Positions 8,486 through 17,106 of a stretch of 64,000 nt of DNA are shown in pieces. The stretch's first letter is position 1, and each line of letters starts with the position of its first letter. The notes beneath the pieces are model-generated. The model was not told the DNA's origin and did not search any database. It was given only the letters and a program-made list of their open reading frames with translations. Source of the stretch: an uncultured Opitutia bacterium (GTDB taxonomy: Bacteria; Verrucomicrobiota; Verrucomicrobiia; Opitutales; Opitutaceae); assembly GCA_903896015.1 (NCBI GenBank), contig CAITWF010000117.1:30775-94774 (forward strand), written 5' to 3'. The position numbers and the translations under genes are program-made.

Positions 8486-9640
8486 ATGGCCAGTCACTTT
8501 CAACTCCTGAAAACCGATACAGTCACGGCCGCCCGGCGCGGCCGGCTGACGACGCGCCACGGCACAATCGAAACGCCCATCTTCATGCCGGTCGGCACGC
8601 AGGGGACCGTGAAATCGATCACACCGGCACACATTCGCGAAATCGGCGCGCAGGTCATCCTCGGTAACACCTATCACCTCAACTTGCGCCCCGGTTCGGA
8701 GCTCGTGCGGGATCTCGGCGGGCTGCACAAATTCATGGGTTGGGACGGGCCGATTCTTACCGACAGCGGCGGTTTTCAGGTTTTCTCGCTCGCGAAGCTC
8801 CGCGACATCCGCGACGACGGCGTGGCGTTTTCCTCGCATCTCGACGGCGCGAAACTCTTCCTCGGGCCCCGCGAGGTGATGACGATTCAGCAAAACCTCG
8901 GCTCCGACATCGCGATGGTCCTCGACGAGTGTCCGCCGTGGCCGTGCGAGCGCAATGCCTGCGCGAAGGCCGTCGCCCGCAGCTACAAGTGGGCTGGCCA
9001 GTGTAAGCAGATCGCCACGGACAGCGGGTTTCTTGGCGCAGGGCATCACGTTTTCGCGATCGTGCAGGGATCGACGTTCGACGATTTGCGGCGCGAGGCG
9101 GCGGAGTCGCTCGCAGCACTGGATTTTCCGGGCTACGCGGTCGGTGGCGTGAGTGTGGGTGAGCCGGAGCCAGAGATGCTGAAACAAGTGGCGGCAACGA
9201 CGCCGTTCATGCCTGCCCACAAGCCGCGCTACACGATGGGCCTCGGCACTCCGCCGCAGCTCCTGAAAATGGTCGCGCTCGGCGTGGACATGTTTGACTG
9301 CGTTTTGCCGAGCCGCGTGGCGCGCAACGGCCTCGTGTTTACCTCCGACGGCCCGCTCAACCTCCGCAATGAGCAGTTTCGCACCGATCCGCGTCCGATC
9401 GTCGCTGACTGCGAGGTCGGTTCAGCAAATTACACGCACAATTTCTCTCGTGCTTACCTCCGCCACCTCACGCTCTCGGGCGAAATCCTGAGCTGCACGC
9501 TCCTCACGATTCACAATCTTCACTTCTACCTCGATTTGATGGCGCAGGCGCGTGCCCACCTCGACGCGGGCGATTACGCGACCTGGCACCGCGCGTGGAT
9601 CGAGCGCTATGAGACAGGGGCGGCGGCCCGCGTTGCGTAG
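8486..9640 (+). CDS. tgt: Queuine tRNA-ribosyltransferase with altered zinc site
   Basis: Tgt exchanges guanine 34 of GUN-anticodon tRNAs for the queuosine precursor preQ1. The 384-residue protein keeps the general acid Asp93 in DSGGFQVFS, the nucleophile region [14 protein letters not shown] with Asp271, the base-pocket loop GGVSVGEP near 220, and the SRAYLRHL and TIHNLHFY segments near the C-terminus. The usual C-x-C-x2-C zinc cluster is not present: where family members have CDCYTC, this protein reads [12 protein letters not shown]. Only Cys309 remains, and His318 plus the family His (His343) could act as further ligands. Zinc binding may therefore use another ligand set or be lost. Confidence 0.93.
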   Translation: MASHFQLLKTDTVTAARRGRLTTRHGTIETPIFMPVGTQGTVKSITPAHIREIGAQVILGNTYHLNLRPGSELVRDLGGLHKFMGWDGPILTDSGGFQVFSLAKLRDIRDDGVAFSSHLDGAKLFLGPREVMTIQQNLGSDIAMVLDECPPWPCERNACAKAVARSYKWAGQCKQIATDSGFLGAGHHVFAIVQGSTFDDLRREAAESLAALDFPGYAVGGVSVGEPEPEMLKQVAATTPFMPAHKPRYTMGLGTPPQLLKMVALGVDMFDCVLPSRVARNGLVFTSDGPLNLRNEQFRTDPRPIVADCEVGSANYTHNFSRAYLRHLTLSGEILSCTLLTIHNLHFYLDLMAQARAHLDAGDYATWHRAWIERYETGAAARVA

Positions 9641-9642
9641 AT

Positions 9643-11229
9643 TTACTTCGTGGCGAGATTGTCCGTCGCGCGGATGAACTCGGCCGTGTGCTGGTGGACG
9701 AGCCGCAGCGCCTCTTCGTTGGCGTAGACCATGTGGCCGGACTGATAATAGTGGTAGGAAATGTTGGCCTGTAGGCTCGGCGGAATCGGCAGGTGCTGCA
9801 TTTCGTAGATGCCCTCGTAATAAGGCGTCGCGACATCGAAATAGCCACCGAGGACGAGCACCTTTAGATTCGGGTTGGTCTTCATCGCCACGGCGAGATC
9901 GGGTAGCACGTTGGTCGCGCCGGGGAACGCGGAACTCTCGCCCGGTTGCTGGTGCTTAAAATCCCAGCTCTTGAACACGTCGATCTCGGGCTTGAATTGT
10001 TTGTTCTGACTGTAATTCAGGACTTTGCGGACGTAGTCGTTGAAGGCCGAAACATACGCGGAAGAAATCGCCGAACTCTGCGGATCGTAGTCAGCCTCCT
10101 TGCTAAGCGGATCGATCGTCGGGCCGGAGAAGCGCGAGTCGAGCCGACCGGTGGTGAGATTGGCGTCGTCCTGCAGATTTTTTTCAAACTCGCCGCCGGC
10201 GATGCGTAGGTTCGCCTTTAGAATGTAAAGAACGGGGAGGCCGGTGTAGCGGTGGAGTTTTTCAGCGATCGCGTTGCGCTGGGTGGGGTCGAGCGCGGCG
10301 CCGGCGTTGAGCGCGAGCGCGTAGTCGTTCATGGCGAAATGCTCTACTTCCTTGAGAAAAGGCAAGAGATCGGCGGGGCGCTCGCCGGGGATTTTTTTGT
10401 GATACCAGGCGGTCGCCGCGTAGGTGGGCAGCGCGACGACGTAAGGCACGTCGACTGCGGGATTCGATTCGGCGCCATCGGCGTTCAAGTTGAAATTCAG
10501 AATCTGCGACAGCAGGATGACGCCGTTGAAATCCACCGCGGCGTCGGACTGGAGCATGTTGATGAGCACGGCGGATCTCGGCGTGCCGTAGCTCTCACCG
10601 AATAGGTATTTGGGCGAATTCCAGCGGCCGTATTTTGAGAGGAACTGCTGGATGAATTGTGAGAAGGCATAGGCGTCTGCGTCGACGCCGTAGAAGTTTT
10701 TTTCCTTTTCCTTGCCCGCGATCCGACTGAATCCCGTGCCCGGCGCATCAATGAACACGAGGTCACTGACGTCGAGCAGGCTCGATTGGTTATCGATGAC
10801 TTTGTAGGGCGCCGCGGGCGTGTGCGTGTCATCGGCGGTGACCACGCGTTTGGGTCCAAACGCACCCATGTGCAGCCACACGGTGGAGGAGCCGGGCCCG
10901 CCGTTGTAGAAAAACGTGATTGGTCGCGCGGTCGCCGCTGCGCCCTTTTTGAAATAACCGACGTAGAACATCGACGCTACGGCGGTCGGGTTGTCCTTGT
11001 TCTCTTTGTCCTTCACGTCATCCCAACCCTTGGGGTGCACCACGAGATTGCCGGCGGTGGCTTGATAATCGACACTGTCGAGCGAGCCGGCAGTCGTGAC
11101 CTCCTCGGGCTTAAAAATGTCCTCGGCCGGCGGCGGCGTTTTCTCCTTCTCCGATTTTTTGGGCTCATCGGCGCGAGCCGTTGAAAGAGTGAATGCCAGC
11201 GCAGTTGCGATCAAAAGGGCGTGTCTCAT
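9643..11229 (-). CDS. Exported serine carboxypeptidase-like peptidase (family S10)
   Basis: A 528-residue exported protein with a clear signal peptide (residues 1-20, ending STARA) followed by a Lys/Glu-rich linker. The S10 alpha/beta-hydrolase core has the NGGPGSS oxyanion motif near 109-115, the nucleophile in GESYGT (Ser213), Asp465 in GGYFDVATP and His499 in SGHMVY, a complete triad. Family members remove C-terminal amino acids from peptides at acid pH. It ends two bases from tgt in convergent orientation and has its own promoter region in the 186-base gap shared with the divergent decarboxylase gene. Confidence 0.92.
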   Translation of the reverse strand: MRHALLIATALAFTLSTARADEPKKSEKEKTPPPAEDIFKPEEVTTAGSLDSVDYQATAGNLVVHPKGWDDVKDKENKDNPTAVASMFYVGYFKKGAAATARPITFFYNGGPGSSTVWLHMGAFGPKRVVTADDTHTPAAPYKVIDNQSSLLDVSDLVFIDAPGTGFSRIAGKEKEKNFYGVDADAYAFSQFIQQFLSKYGRWNSPKYLFGESYGTPRSAVLINMLQSDAAVDFNGVILLSQILNFNLNADGAESNPAVDVPYVVALPTYAATAWYHKKIPGERPADLLPFLKEVEHFAMNDYALALNAGAALDPTQRNAIAEKLHRYTGLPVLYILKANLRIAGGEFEKNLQDDANLTTGRLDSRFSGPTIDPLSKEADYDPQSSAISSAYVSAFNDYVRKVLNYSQNKQFKPEIDVFKSWDFKHQQPGESSAFPGATNVLPDLAVAMKTNPNLKVLVLGGYFDVATPYYEGIYEMQHLPIPPSLQANISYHYYQSGHMVYANEEALRLVHQHTAEFIRATDNLATK

Positions 11230-11415
11230 GGGATGGGAACCTTGGTTTGGCGGAATTCGTCCGTCCGAGTTTCGCGGTGGAAAGTGTGGTTAGTGTCATG
11301 AGTCCGGAGAAGAGACAAGGCTCGGCTAACGCGATGCGGGTTTGGCCCAGGTCGTCGGGTGCGCCGCCTAAGTTTTGCTGGCGCGGCGGCGGCAAATTCC
11401 CAACGCTTTCCTGCC

Positions 11416-12342
11416 ATGCGCATTCTTGTCACCGGCGGCGCCGGCTTCCTCGGTTCCCATCTTTGCGATCGTTTGCTGAAAGACGGCCACGAGGTCGTAT
11501 GCATCGACAACCTTTTCACCGGCCGGAAGCAGAACATCGCGCACCTGCTGACCAACCCCCACTTCGAATTCGTCCGCCACGACATCATCGATCACTTCAA
11601 GTTCGAGGTGGACCAGATCTACAATCTCGCGTGCCCCGCCTCGCCGCCGCACTACCAGTATAACCCGATCAAGACGATCAAGACGTCGGTGCTCGGCTCG
11701 ATCAACTGCCTCGGGCTCGCGAAGCGCGTGAAGGCGCGGGTGTTTCAGGCCAGCACCTCGGAAATCTACGGCGATCCGCTCGTGCACCCGCAGCCCGAGA
11801 GTTATTGGGGCAACGTCAACACCATCGGCAAACGCTCGTGCTACGACGAGGGCAAGCGTGCCGCCGAGACCCTCTTCTTCGACTATCACCGTGAGCACAA
11901 GGTCGACATCCGCGTCATCCGTATCTTCAACACCTACGGTCCGCGCATGCACGAGAACGATGGGCGCGTCGTCTCCAACTTCATCGTCCAGGCGCTGCGC
12001 GGCGACGATCTCACGATTTACGGTGACGGCACGCAGACGCGCTCGTTCTGCTACGTCGACGACTTGATCGAGGGCTTTCTGCGCTTTATGAAGCAGACCG
12101 AGACGGTCGGCCCGATGAACCTCGGCAACCCTGGCGAATTCACGATGCTCCAGCTCGCCGAGCTCACGCTCAAGCTCGTCGGCGGCAAATCCAAGATCGT
12201 CCACAAGCCGCTGCCGTCGGATGACCCGAAGCAGCGCAGGCCCGACATCACGCTCGCGAAAAAAGTGCTGAAGTGGGAGCCCACGATTCCGCTTGAGGAA
12301 GGCCTCCAACGCACGATCGCGTATTTCCGCGGACGCGTTTGA
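11416..12342 (+). CDS. UDP-glucuronate decarboxylase (UDP-xylose synthase)
   Basis: Converts UDP-glucuronate to UDP-xylose with bound NAD, feeding xylose into surface polysaccharide. The 308-residue extended short-chain dehydrogenase has the NAD motif GGAGFLGSH at residues 7-15, the UXS-typical [19 protein letters not shown] segment, [13 protein letters not shown] with the catalytic Glu, the active-site [10 protein letters not shown] (Tyr/Lys pair) and [10 protein letters not shown]. The start ATG at 11416 places the NAD motif at the correct distance; the longer frame upstream is not conserved. No glycosyltransferase genes are adjacent, so it is not part of a visible polysaccharide cluster. 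Confidence 0.94.
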   Translation: MRILVTGGAGFLGSHLCDRLLKDGHEVVCIDNLFTGRKQNIAHLLTNPHFEFVRHDIIDHFKFEVDQIYNLACPASPPHYQYNPIKTIKTSVLGSINCLGLAKRVKARVFQASTSEIYGDPLVHPQPESYWGNVNTIGKRSCYDEGKRAAETLFFDYHREHKVDIRVIRIFNTYGPRMHENDGRVVSNFIVQALRGDDLTIYGDGTQTRSFCYVDDLIEGFLRFMKQTETVGPMNLGNPGEFTMLQLAELTLKLVGGKSKIVHKPLPSDDPKQRRPDITLAKKVLKWEPTIPLEEGLQRTIAYFRGRV

Positions 12343-12370
12343 TCGGCTGACCGTGGCAGGTGGGACCGAA

Positions 12371-12832
12371 TCAGCGGGTCACCACAAACGCCGCCGTCAC
12401 ATCGACCGCGGTTTCGCCGGCCTCGATGACGCGGGCGCGCAGCTTGAGCTTCGCCTTGCCGTAGCGCTCGAGGGCATCCTTGAACTCCGCGATCGCCGCT
12501 TGGGCGGGCCGATCACAGATCGCGCGCAAGTCTCCGAGCACCGGGCGGCGGTAGGCCGCGCGGCTCTCTTTCACGACGATGCTCCACTGCGGCGTGTCGG
12601 CACCCTTTTCGTTTTTCATCAGCTCCCAGACCACGCCGTAGCCAGCGAGCGTGGCGAGCGAAACGAGACTGCCGCCGAATGCGGTGTTGAGTGAATTCTT
12701 GTTCTGCTCCTTTGGCGCCGTGAGCACCAAGGCGCGCGCGTCGCTGACCTCCACGCCGACGCCCATCGCCTTCGCGAGCGGGATCATCTCGTGGAGAAAA
12801 AGCTCCAATGCGGGCACCTTGACGGACTTCAT
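12371..12832 (-). CDS. Hotdog-fold thioesterase, YiiD C-terminal type
   Basis: A 153-residue protein matching the putative thioesterase domain found at the C-terminus of YiiD: LELFLHEMIPLAKAMGV near the start, then NKNSLNTAFGGSLVSLATLAGYGVVWEL, the hotdog helix and strand region. The substrate is unknown; the family is presumed to hydrolyse acyl-CoA or acyl-ACP. Here the domain stands alone, without the acetyltransferase domain of YiiD. It is convergent with the decarboxylase gene (28 bases apart) and divergent from the peroxiredoxin gene. Confidence 0.82.
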   Translation of the reverse strand: MKSVKVPALELFLHEMIPLAKAMGVGVEVSDARALVLTAPKEQNKNSLNTAFGGSLVSLATLAGYGVVWELMKNEKGADTPQWSIVVKESRAAYRRPVLGDLRAICDRPAQAAIAEFKDALERYGKAKLKLRARVIEAGETAVDVTAAFVVTR

Positions 12833-12950
12833 TCGGGACGACGTTGAAGGGTTTTAATCGGCGCGTCAAAGCCTCAACCGGAGAACTTTCTGCGTAAAAA
12901 CCACCGGGTGCATTTGACCTTCCAATGGCCCGCACCTCATTCGGCGGGCC

Positions 12951-13424
12951 ATGATTTCCCTCGGAAAAAGGCTTAATACCAACTTCAATCTCAAAGTCGT
13001 GTCGGGCGGCGCCGAAAGGGAAGCGCCTTTTGGCGAACTGCTTACGCGCCGCACCATCGTGTCGGTCTACATGAAGAACAACACGGGCAATTGCGACAAA
13101 CAGAACGACAGCTTGGCCGCTCATGCCGCGGAATTCGCCAAGGCTGGCTACAACCTGGTTGCGATCAGCCGCGACACCTGCGGCTCGCACCTGAAATACG
13201 CCGCCAAGAAAAAAATCGCCTACATGCTCGCCAGCGATCCGGACGATCTCTTTTCGAGGGCTGCCGACTCGATCGTCGAGAAGTCGATGTATGGGAAAAC
13301 GTATCTGGGTCCGGCACGCGCCGCGTTTGTTTTGGACCAGGATGGCACCGTGCTCGCTGTCGCGGAAAAAGTCGACACCGCCGACCATGCCGCCCAACTC
13401 CGCGCGCTGATCGCCGGGCTTTGA
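12951..13424 (+). CDS. Peroxiredoxin-like protein (AhpC/TSA, BCP type)
   Basis: A 157-residue thioredoxin-fold protein likely to reduce peroxides. The N-terminal strand is followed by VYMKNNTGNCDKQNDSL, in which Cys48, preceded by a Thr three residues earlier, is the expected peroxidatic cysteine. A second cysteine, Cys77, lies in ISRDTCGSHLKYA. In classical BCP proteins the resolving cysteine is five residues after the first, so this protein is either 1-Cys or uses the distant Cys77. The C-terminal PARAAFVLDQDGTV strand is typical of the family. It is cytoplasmic and monocistronic, with a 118-base upstream gap. Confidence 0.85.
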   Translation: MISLGKRLNTNFNLKVVSGGAEREAPFGELLTRRTIVSVYMKNNTGNCDKQNDSLAAHAAEFAKAGYNLVAISRDTCGSHLKYAAKKKIAYMLASDPDDLFSRAADSIVEKSMYGKTYLGPARAAFVLDQDGTVLAVAEKVDTADHAAQLRALIAGL

Positions 13425-13511
13425 TCGACAGCGAAGGTAAAACCTCCACGATTTAAACGCGGAGGACGGAACCGACGTTGCGGCGTCGGCGTCTTTCGCC
13501 ACGCTACCCGC

Positions 13512-15968
13512 ATGACCCCGCACGCTCTCCTCCGCCGCTTGCCGCTTTTTGTGCTGACGGCTGGCGTGTTCGCGGCGGGATTTTTCATCACGTGGCGTCG
13601 GGCTGAAATGACGCCGTCGGGAAAGTTAGTTATTGTATCGGCGACGCCGTCCCGGATCGGTCTCACCCAGTCTGCGCCGCAAGTAAACTCCATATCCGGC
13701 CTCGCCCCGACATTCACGCGCGATGCGCTATTCGCGTTCGCCGAACCAGCCAACGCAGCGGGCCTCGATGCCGCGCTGCCCGCGCCCGCCCGCGCGGTCC
13801 ATTACGTGCGACTCAACGCTGCGCTGATCGAGGGCAAGCAGTCTCCGTTTTGGAAAAAAGCCGGAGCGGGTCGCGTCGAGCTTCCGCTGCCCGGTGGCGG
13901 CATGCTCGCCGTCGTGATCGATGAAACGACTTCACTCGGACCAGAGCGGTTCACGAGCACGGGGCATCTCGAAGGCCGGCCGGAGAGCCGCGCGGTCTTC
14001 GCATGGAATGACGGTTTTCTCCACGCCTCGATCGACGACGCCGAACTTGGCAGCTACGCGCTGCGCGCGGCGACAGACGATCTCGCGCAGTTTTATCAAG
14101 TCGATCCGGGGCTTGTTGGCACGTGCGGTGGCGTGCGCCATCCGCTGTTTGATTCCACCGCGCTGGCCGCGGCAACCGCGCAGAAGTTGCGCGCAGCGGA
14201 GTTGTCCCCATCCGCCTCCTCTCCGATCGATTCCGCGCCCGTGATGGCCGCCAATAATCCGCAGCACGCGGAAGTCCATGTGATGATGGCCTACACGCAG
14301 TCGGTGCTGCCCACGCTCAGCGGCGCCGCGCGCACGGCCGCGCTCCAGAGCGCGTTCGACGCCGCCATTGCGAAGGTAAATTCCGATTTCGCCGCGAGCG
14401 CGATCACCGCACGCGTGAAACTTGTCGGCATCGCCGAAACGCAATACGACGAAAACGCCGCCGCTTCCGGGACCGTGCAGGACACCGCGCTCACCGCGCT
14501 CTATACGACCGACGATGGCAAGATGGACGAACTTCACCCCCTCCGTGATCAGCTCGGCGCTGATCTCGTGTGCCTCGCGCTTGCGCGGGTGGACTTTGCG
14601 AGCACGGGCCTCGCGTTTGTGCTCGATTCGCCGGGTCAGGAGCCGGCGGGCAACCCGAACGCGCTCTTCGGTTTCTCCGTCGTCCAATACACCGCGATCG
14701 CCGGCACCTCGCTTGTCTCGCACGAGCTCGGCCATAACTTTGGTTGCGCGCATGCCCGCGGCGATCCCGGCACGCGCGTGCTGCCCGGAGCCAACGCCAC
14801 CGCCGCGACCAAGGACGGCGCTTTCACCTACAGCTACGGCTACCGTTTCACCGCGAGCGATCGCCGGCAGTATCACGATATCATGTCCTACGATCCGGGC
14901 ACGGGGCTGGCCTATTTTTCCAACCCCGCGCTCGCGGCACCGTTGCCTGCGCCTGACGGTTCGCCCGGCGGCATCGCGCCCGGCGCGCTCGGCGAAACCG
15001 ACACTGCGCTCACGATCGAGCAGGATGCATTTGAGGTCTCAAGCTACCGGCTGCAAACGCAGACGGTCGCCAACGCTGGCACGCTGCTCAACGTCGCCAC
15101 GCGCGCCTTCGTCGGCTCCGCCGATCAGGCGCTCATCGGCGGCTTCGTGATTGCCGGCCCCGCGCCGAAGAAAATGCTCCTCCGCGCCGCCGGCCCCGCG
15201 CTCACACCGCTCGGCGTGTTGGGCGCGCTCGCCGATCCAATCCTCGACCTCTATTCGGGCGGCGCGCTCCTCCAGACGAACGACAACTGGTCCTCGCCGC
15301 TTAACGGCGTCGCGGCGTCTGATGTTTCGGCCGCGGTTGCGCAGGCGGGAGCGTTTCCGTTTGCAGGCGGAAGCGCGGATGCGGCACTGCTCGTCACGCT
15401 CGCGCCCGGCGCCTACACGACTGTCATCCGCGGGGCGGGCGGACTTACCGGCACGTCGCTCGTCGAGGCTTACGAAGTCGGCGCGGGGGCGAACAAAATC
15501 ATCAACCTCTCCACGCGCGGCTACGCCGACAATCTCTCCAAGCCGCTCGTCGGCGGGTTTGTCATTTCCGGTGCCGCCGGCTCGACGAAGCGCATCCTCA
15601 TCCGCGTGCGCGGCCCGTCGCTCACGCGCGACTTCGGCCTCGCCAGCGCGCTCGACGATCCGTGCATGGAACTTCACGACGCCGCTGGCAACCTGCTCCT
15701 CCAAAACGACGACTGGAGCGGCGGCACGACGACCGGAAAATTCAGCGCAACGGACGACTTCAGCCCGCGCGTGAAATTCTACAATGAGCAGCAAATCTTC
15801 GCGACCGGCTTTGCGCCCGCCAACCGCCGCGAGCCCTGCCTGCTCCTCGATCTTGCGCCCGGCAACTACACCGTCGTCGTGAAACCCTTCGAGGACCTCA
15901 CGATCGATCCGCCGCAACCCGCCGCGCCGGGCATCGGGCTGGTGGAAGTGTTCGAAATCAATCCTTAG
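13512..15968 (+). CDS. Exported zinc metalloprotease (reprolysin-like) with two C-terminal repeat domains
   Basis: An 818-residue exported protein. An N-terminal hydrophobic segment (about 9-28) acts as signal or anchor. The middle carries the metzincin zinc motif HELGHNFGCAH (His404, Glu405, His408, His414) with a downstream Met in DIMSYDPGTG that fits the Met-turn. From about residue 520 two copies of a roughly 150-residue domain follow (starts near NVATRAFVG and NLSTRGYAD; shared ALIGGFVIxG, RxRGPxL and APGxYTxV motifs). This repeat is common at the C-terminus of large exported Opitutaceae proteins. The substrate is unknown. The propeller gene follows convergently seven bases away. Confidence 0.88.
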   Translation: MTPHALLRRLPLFVLTAGVFAAGFFITWRRAEMTPSGKLVIVSATPSRIGLTQSAPQVNSISGLAPTFTRDALFAFAEPANAAGLDAALPAPARAVHYVRLNAALIEGKQSPFWKKAGAGRVELPLPGGGMLAVVIDETTSLGPERFTSTGHLEGRPESRAVFAWNDGFLHASIDDAELGSYALRAATDDLAQFYQVDPGLVGTCGGVRHPLFDSTALAAATAQKLRAAELSPSASSPIDSAPVMAANNPQHAEVHVMMAYTQSVLPTLSGAARTAALQSAFDAAIAKVNSDFAASAITARVKLVGIAETQYDENAAASGTVQDTALTALYTTDDGKMDELHPLRDQLGADLVCLALARVDFASTGLAFVLDSPGQEPAGNPNALFGFSVVQYTAIAGTSLVSHELGHNFGCAHARGDPGTRVLPGANATAATKDGAFTYSYGYRFTASDRRQYHDIMSYDPGTGLAYFSNPALAAPLPAPDGSPGGIAPGALGETDTALTIEQDAFEVSSYRLQTQTVANAGTLLNVATRAFVGSADQALIGGFVIAGPAPKKMLLRAAGPALTPLGVLGALADPILDLYSGGALLQTNDNWSSPLNGVAASDVSAAVAQAGAFPFAGGSADAALLVTLAPGAYTTVIRGAGGLTGTSLVEAYEVGAGANKIINLSTRGYADNLSKPLVGGFVISGAAGSTKRILIRVRGPSLTRDFGLASALDDPCMELHDAAGNLLLQNDDWSGGTTTGKFSATDDFSPRVKFYNEQQIFATGFAPANRREPCLLLDLAPGNYTVVVKPFEDLTIDPPQPAAPGIGLVEVFEINP

Positions 15969-15975
15969 TCCCGAC

Positions 15976-16953
15976 TTACTTCGCCACCGGCTCCATCAAT
16001 CCGTTGCGGTCGTCGTGGAGTTTGGAGGTGTCGAGGCCGTCGAGTACGAGGACGCCTTGGAGCGATGAAATGATCGGCGCTTCGCTCCACTGCCAGAGGA
16101 TTTTCGTCGGGTCGCCGTACGTATCGATCTCGACCATTTGGATGCCTTCCTTGCCGTGGCCGGGGCCGTGGGCCTGCCAGTTGGCGAAGACGAGGTGGCC
16201 GTTCGGCAGCAGTTGGAACATCGCGTAGAAATTCGCGTGCATCTCCTTCGGCATTTTCTCCTTTTCGGCGAAGCGGCGCAGTTCCTTGCCGTCGGCGTCG
16301 AGTTCGACGAAGAACGCACCGTAGCCGGCCGACGAGAGGATGTGCCCGTTGGGCAGGCGCACGGCTTTCCACGCGTGTTTGAAGCCGGCGACCGGCCACT
16401 CGTGCAGGATTTTGCCTGAGCGATCGCCCTCGCGGATCATGGTGTTGTTCATCATGAGCCACGTGCCTGACGCGGTTTCGCGCAGCAGGCGGATGTAGTC
16501 GCCGGGGAAAACGGTTTTGTTTTTGATCGCGTTGGAGTCGTCGATTTCGAGAACGACCACGCCCTTCGAGTTGTCGAGGTCGACGCCGGCAATGAGCGTG
16601 TGGCCGTTGGGCAGGCGGCGAGCGGTGGCGATGCCGGTGTAGGTGGCGACTTCCTTGAGGAGTTTGCCGGTGGTGATGTCGAATTCGGAGTAGCCGGCGT
16701 CGTGACTGATGAGGACGCGGTTGTTTCCGATGAGCTGCATGTCGCGCGGCGCGGCGCGCCAGTTAGCCGGGCGCTTGATCTCTGGCGGCGATTTCGGATC
16801 AATGTGGGTGATCCAGTTTTTCGACGGATCATTTTGATCGACGCGGAGGAGATTCCACAGGCCTTCGTCGAGTATGAGGAGGTCGTGTTTGATTTCGGCC
16901 GCGCGGGCGGCGGAGAGCACGAGGCAAAATACGAGCAAGAGGCGGAAGGGCAT
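15976..16953 (-). CDS. Exported beta-propeller-like protein of unknown function
   Basis: A 325-residue protein with a signal peptide (about 1-19, ending ARAAE) and repeated strands of the form LPNGHx[15 protein letters not shown] and [12 protein letters not shown] at about 115, 200 and 255, separated by 45-85 residues. This pattern indicates a six- or seven-bladed propeller of the arylsulfotransferase/PQQ-like kind. No catalytic residues are evident. It lies between the metalloprotease (convergent) and clpB (divergent) and has no operon partner. Periplasmic location is likely; the binding partner is unknown. Confidence 0.75.
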   Translation of the reverse strand: MPFRLLLVFCLVLSAARAAEIKHDLLILDEGLWNLLRVDQNDPSKNWITHIDPKSPPEIKRPANWRAAPRDMQLIGNNRVLISHDAGYSEFDITTGKLLKEVATYTGIATARRLPNGHTLIAGVDLDNSKGVVVLEIDDSNAIKNKTVFPGDYIRLLRETASGTWLMMNNTMIREGDRSGKILHEWPVAGFKHAWKAVRLPNGHILSSAGYGAFFVELDADGKELRRFAEKEKMPKEMHANFYAMFQLLPNGHLVFANWQAHGPGHGKEGIQMVEIDTYGDPTKILWQWSEAPIISSLQGVLVLDGLDTSKLHDDRNGLMEPVAK

Positions 16954-17106
16954 GACCTGACGGTGGCGTTTCGGGCGAAAGGATCAAGCTGGCGCTCCGT
17001 GTCACGCGGGGTGCTTCATTCTGGCACGGCGCGCCCTCGGGAAGGGCAGAATTGCGAGGGTAAGACCTGCTTTCCGACTGGCGCGAGGTATGCGAAAGTA
17101 AGACCC

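Noticed and set aside
13440..13470. Terminator after the peroxiredoxin gene
   Set aside because: CCTCCACG and CGCGGAGG form a weak eight-pair stem with one mismatch, but no T-run follows.
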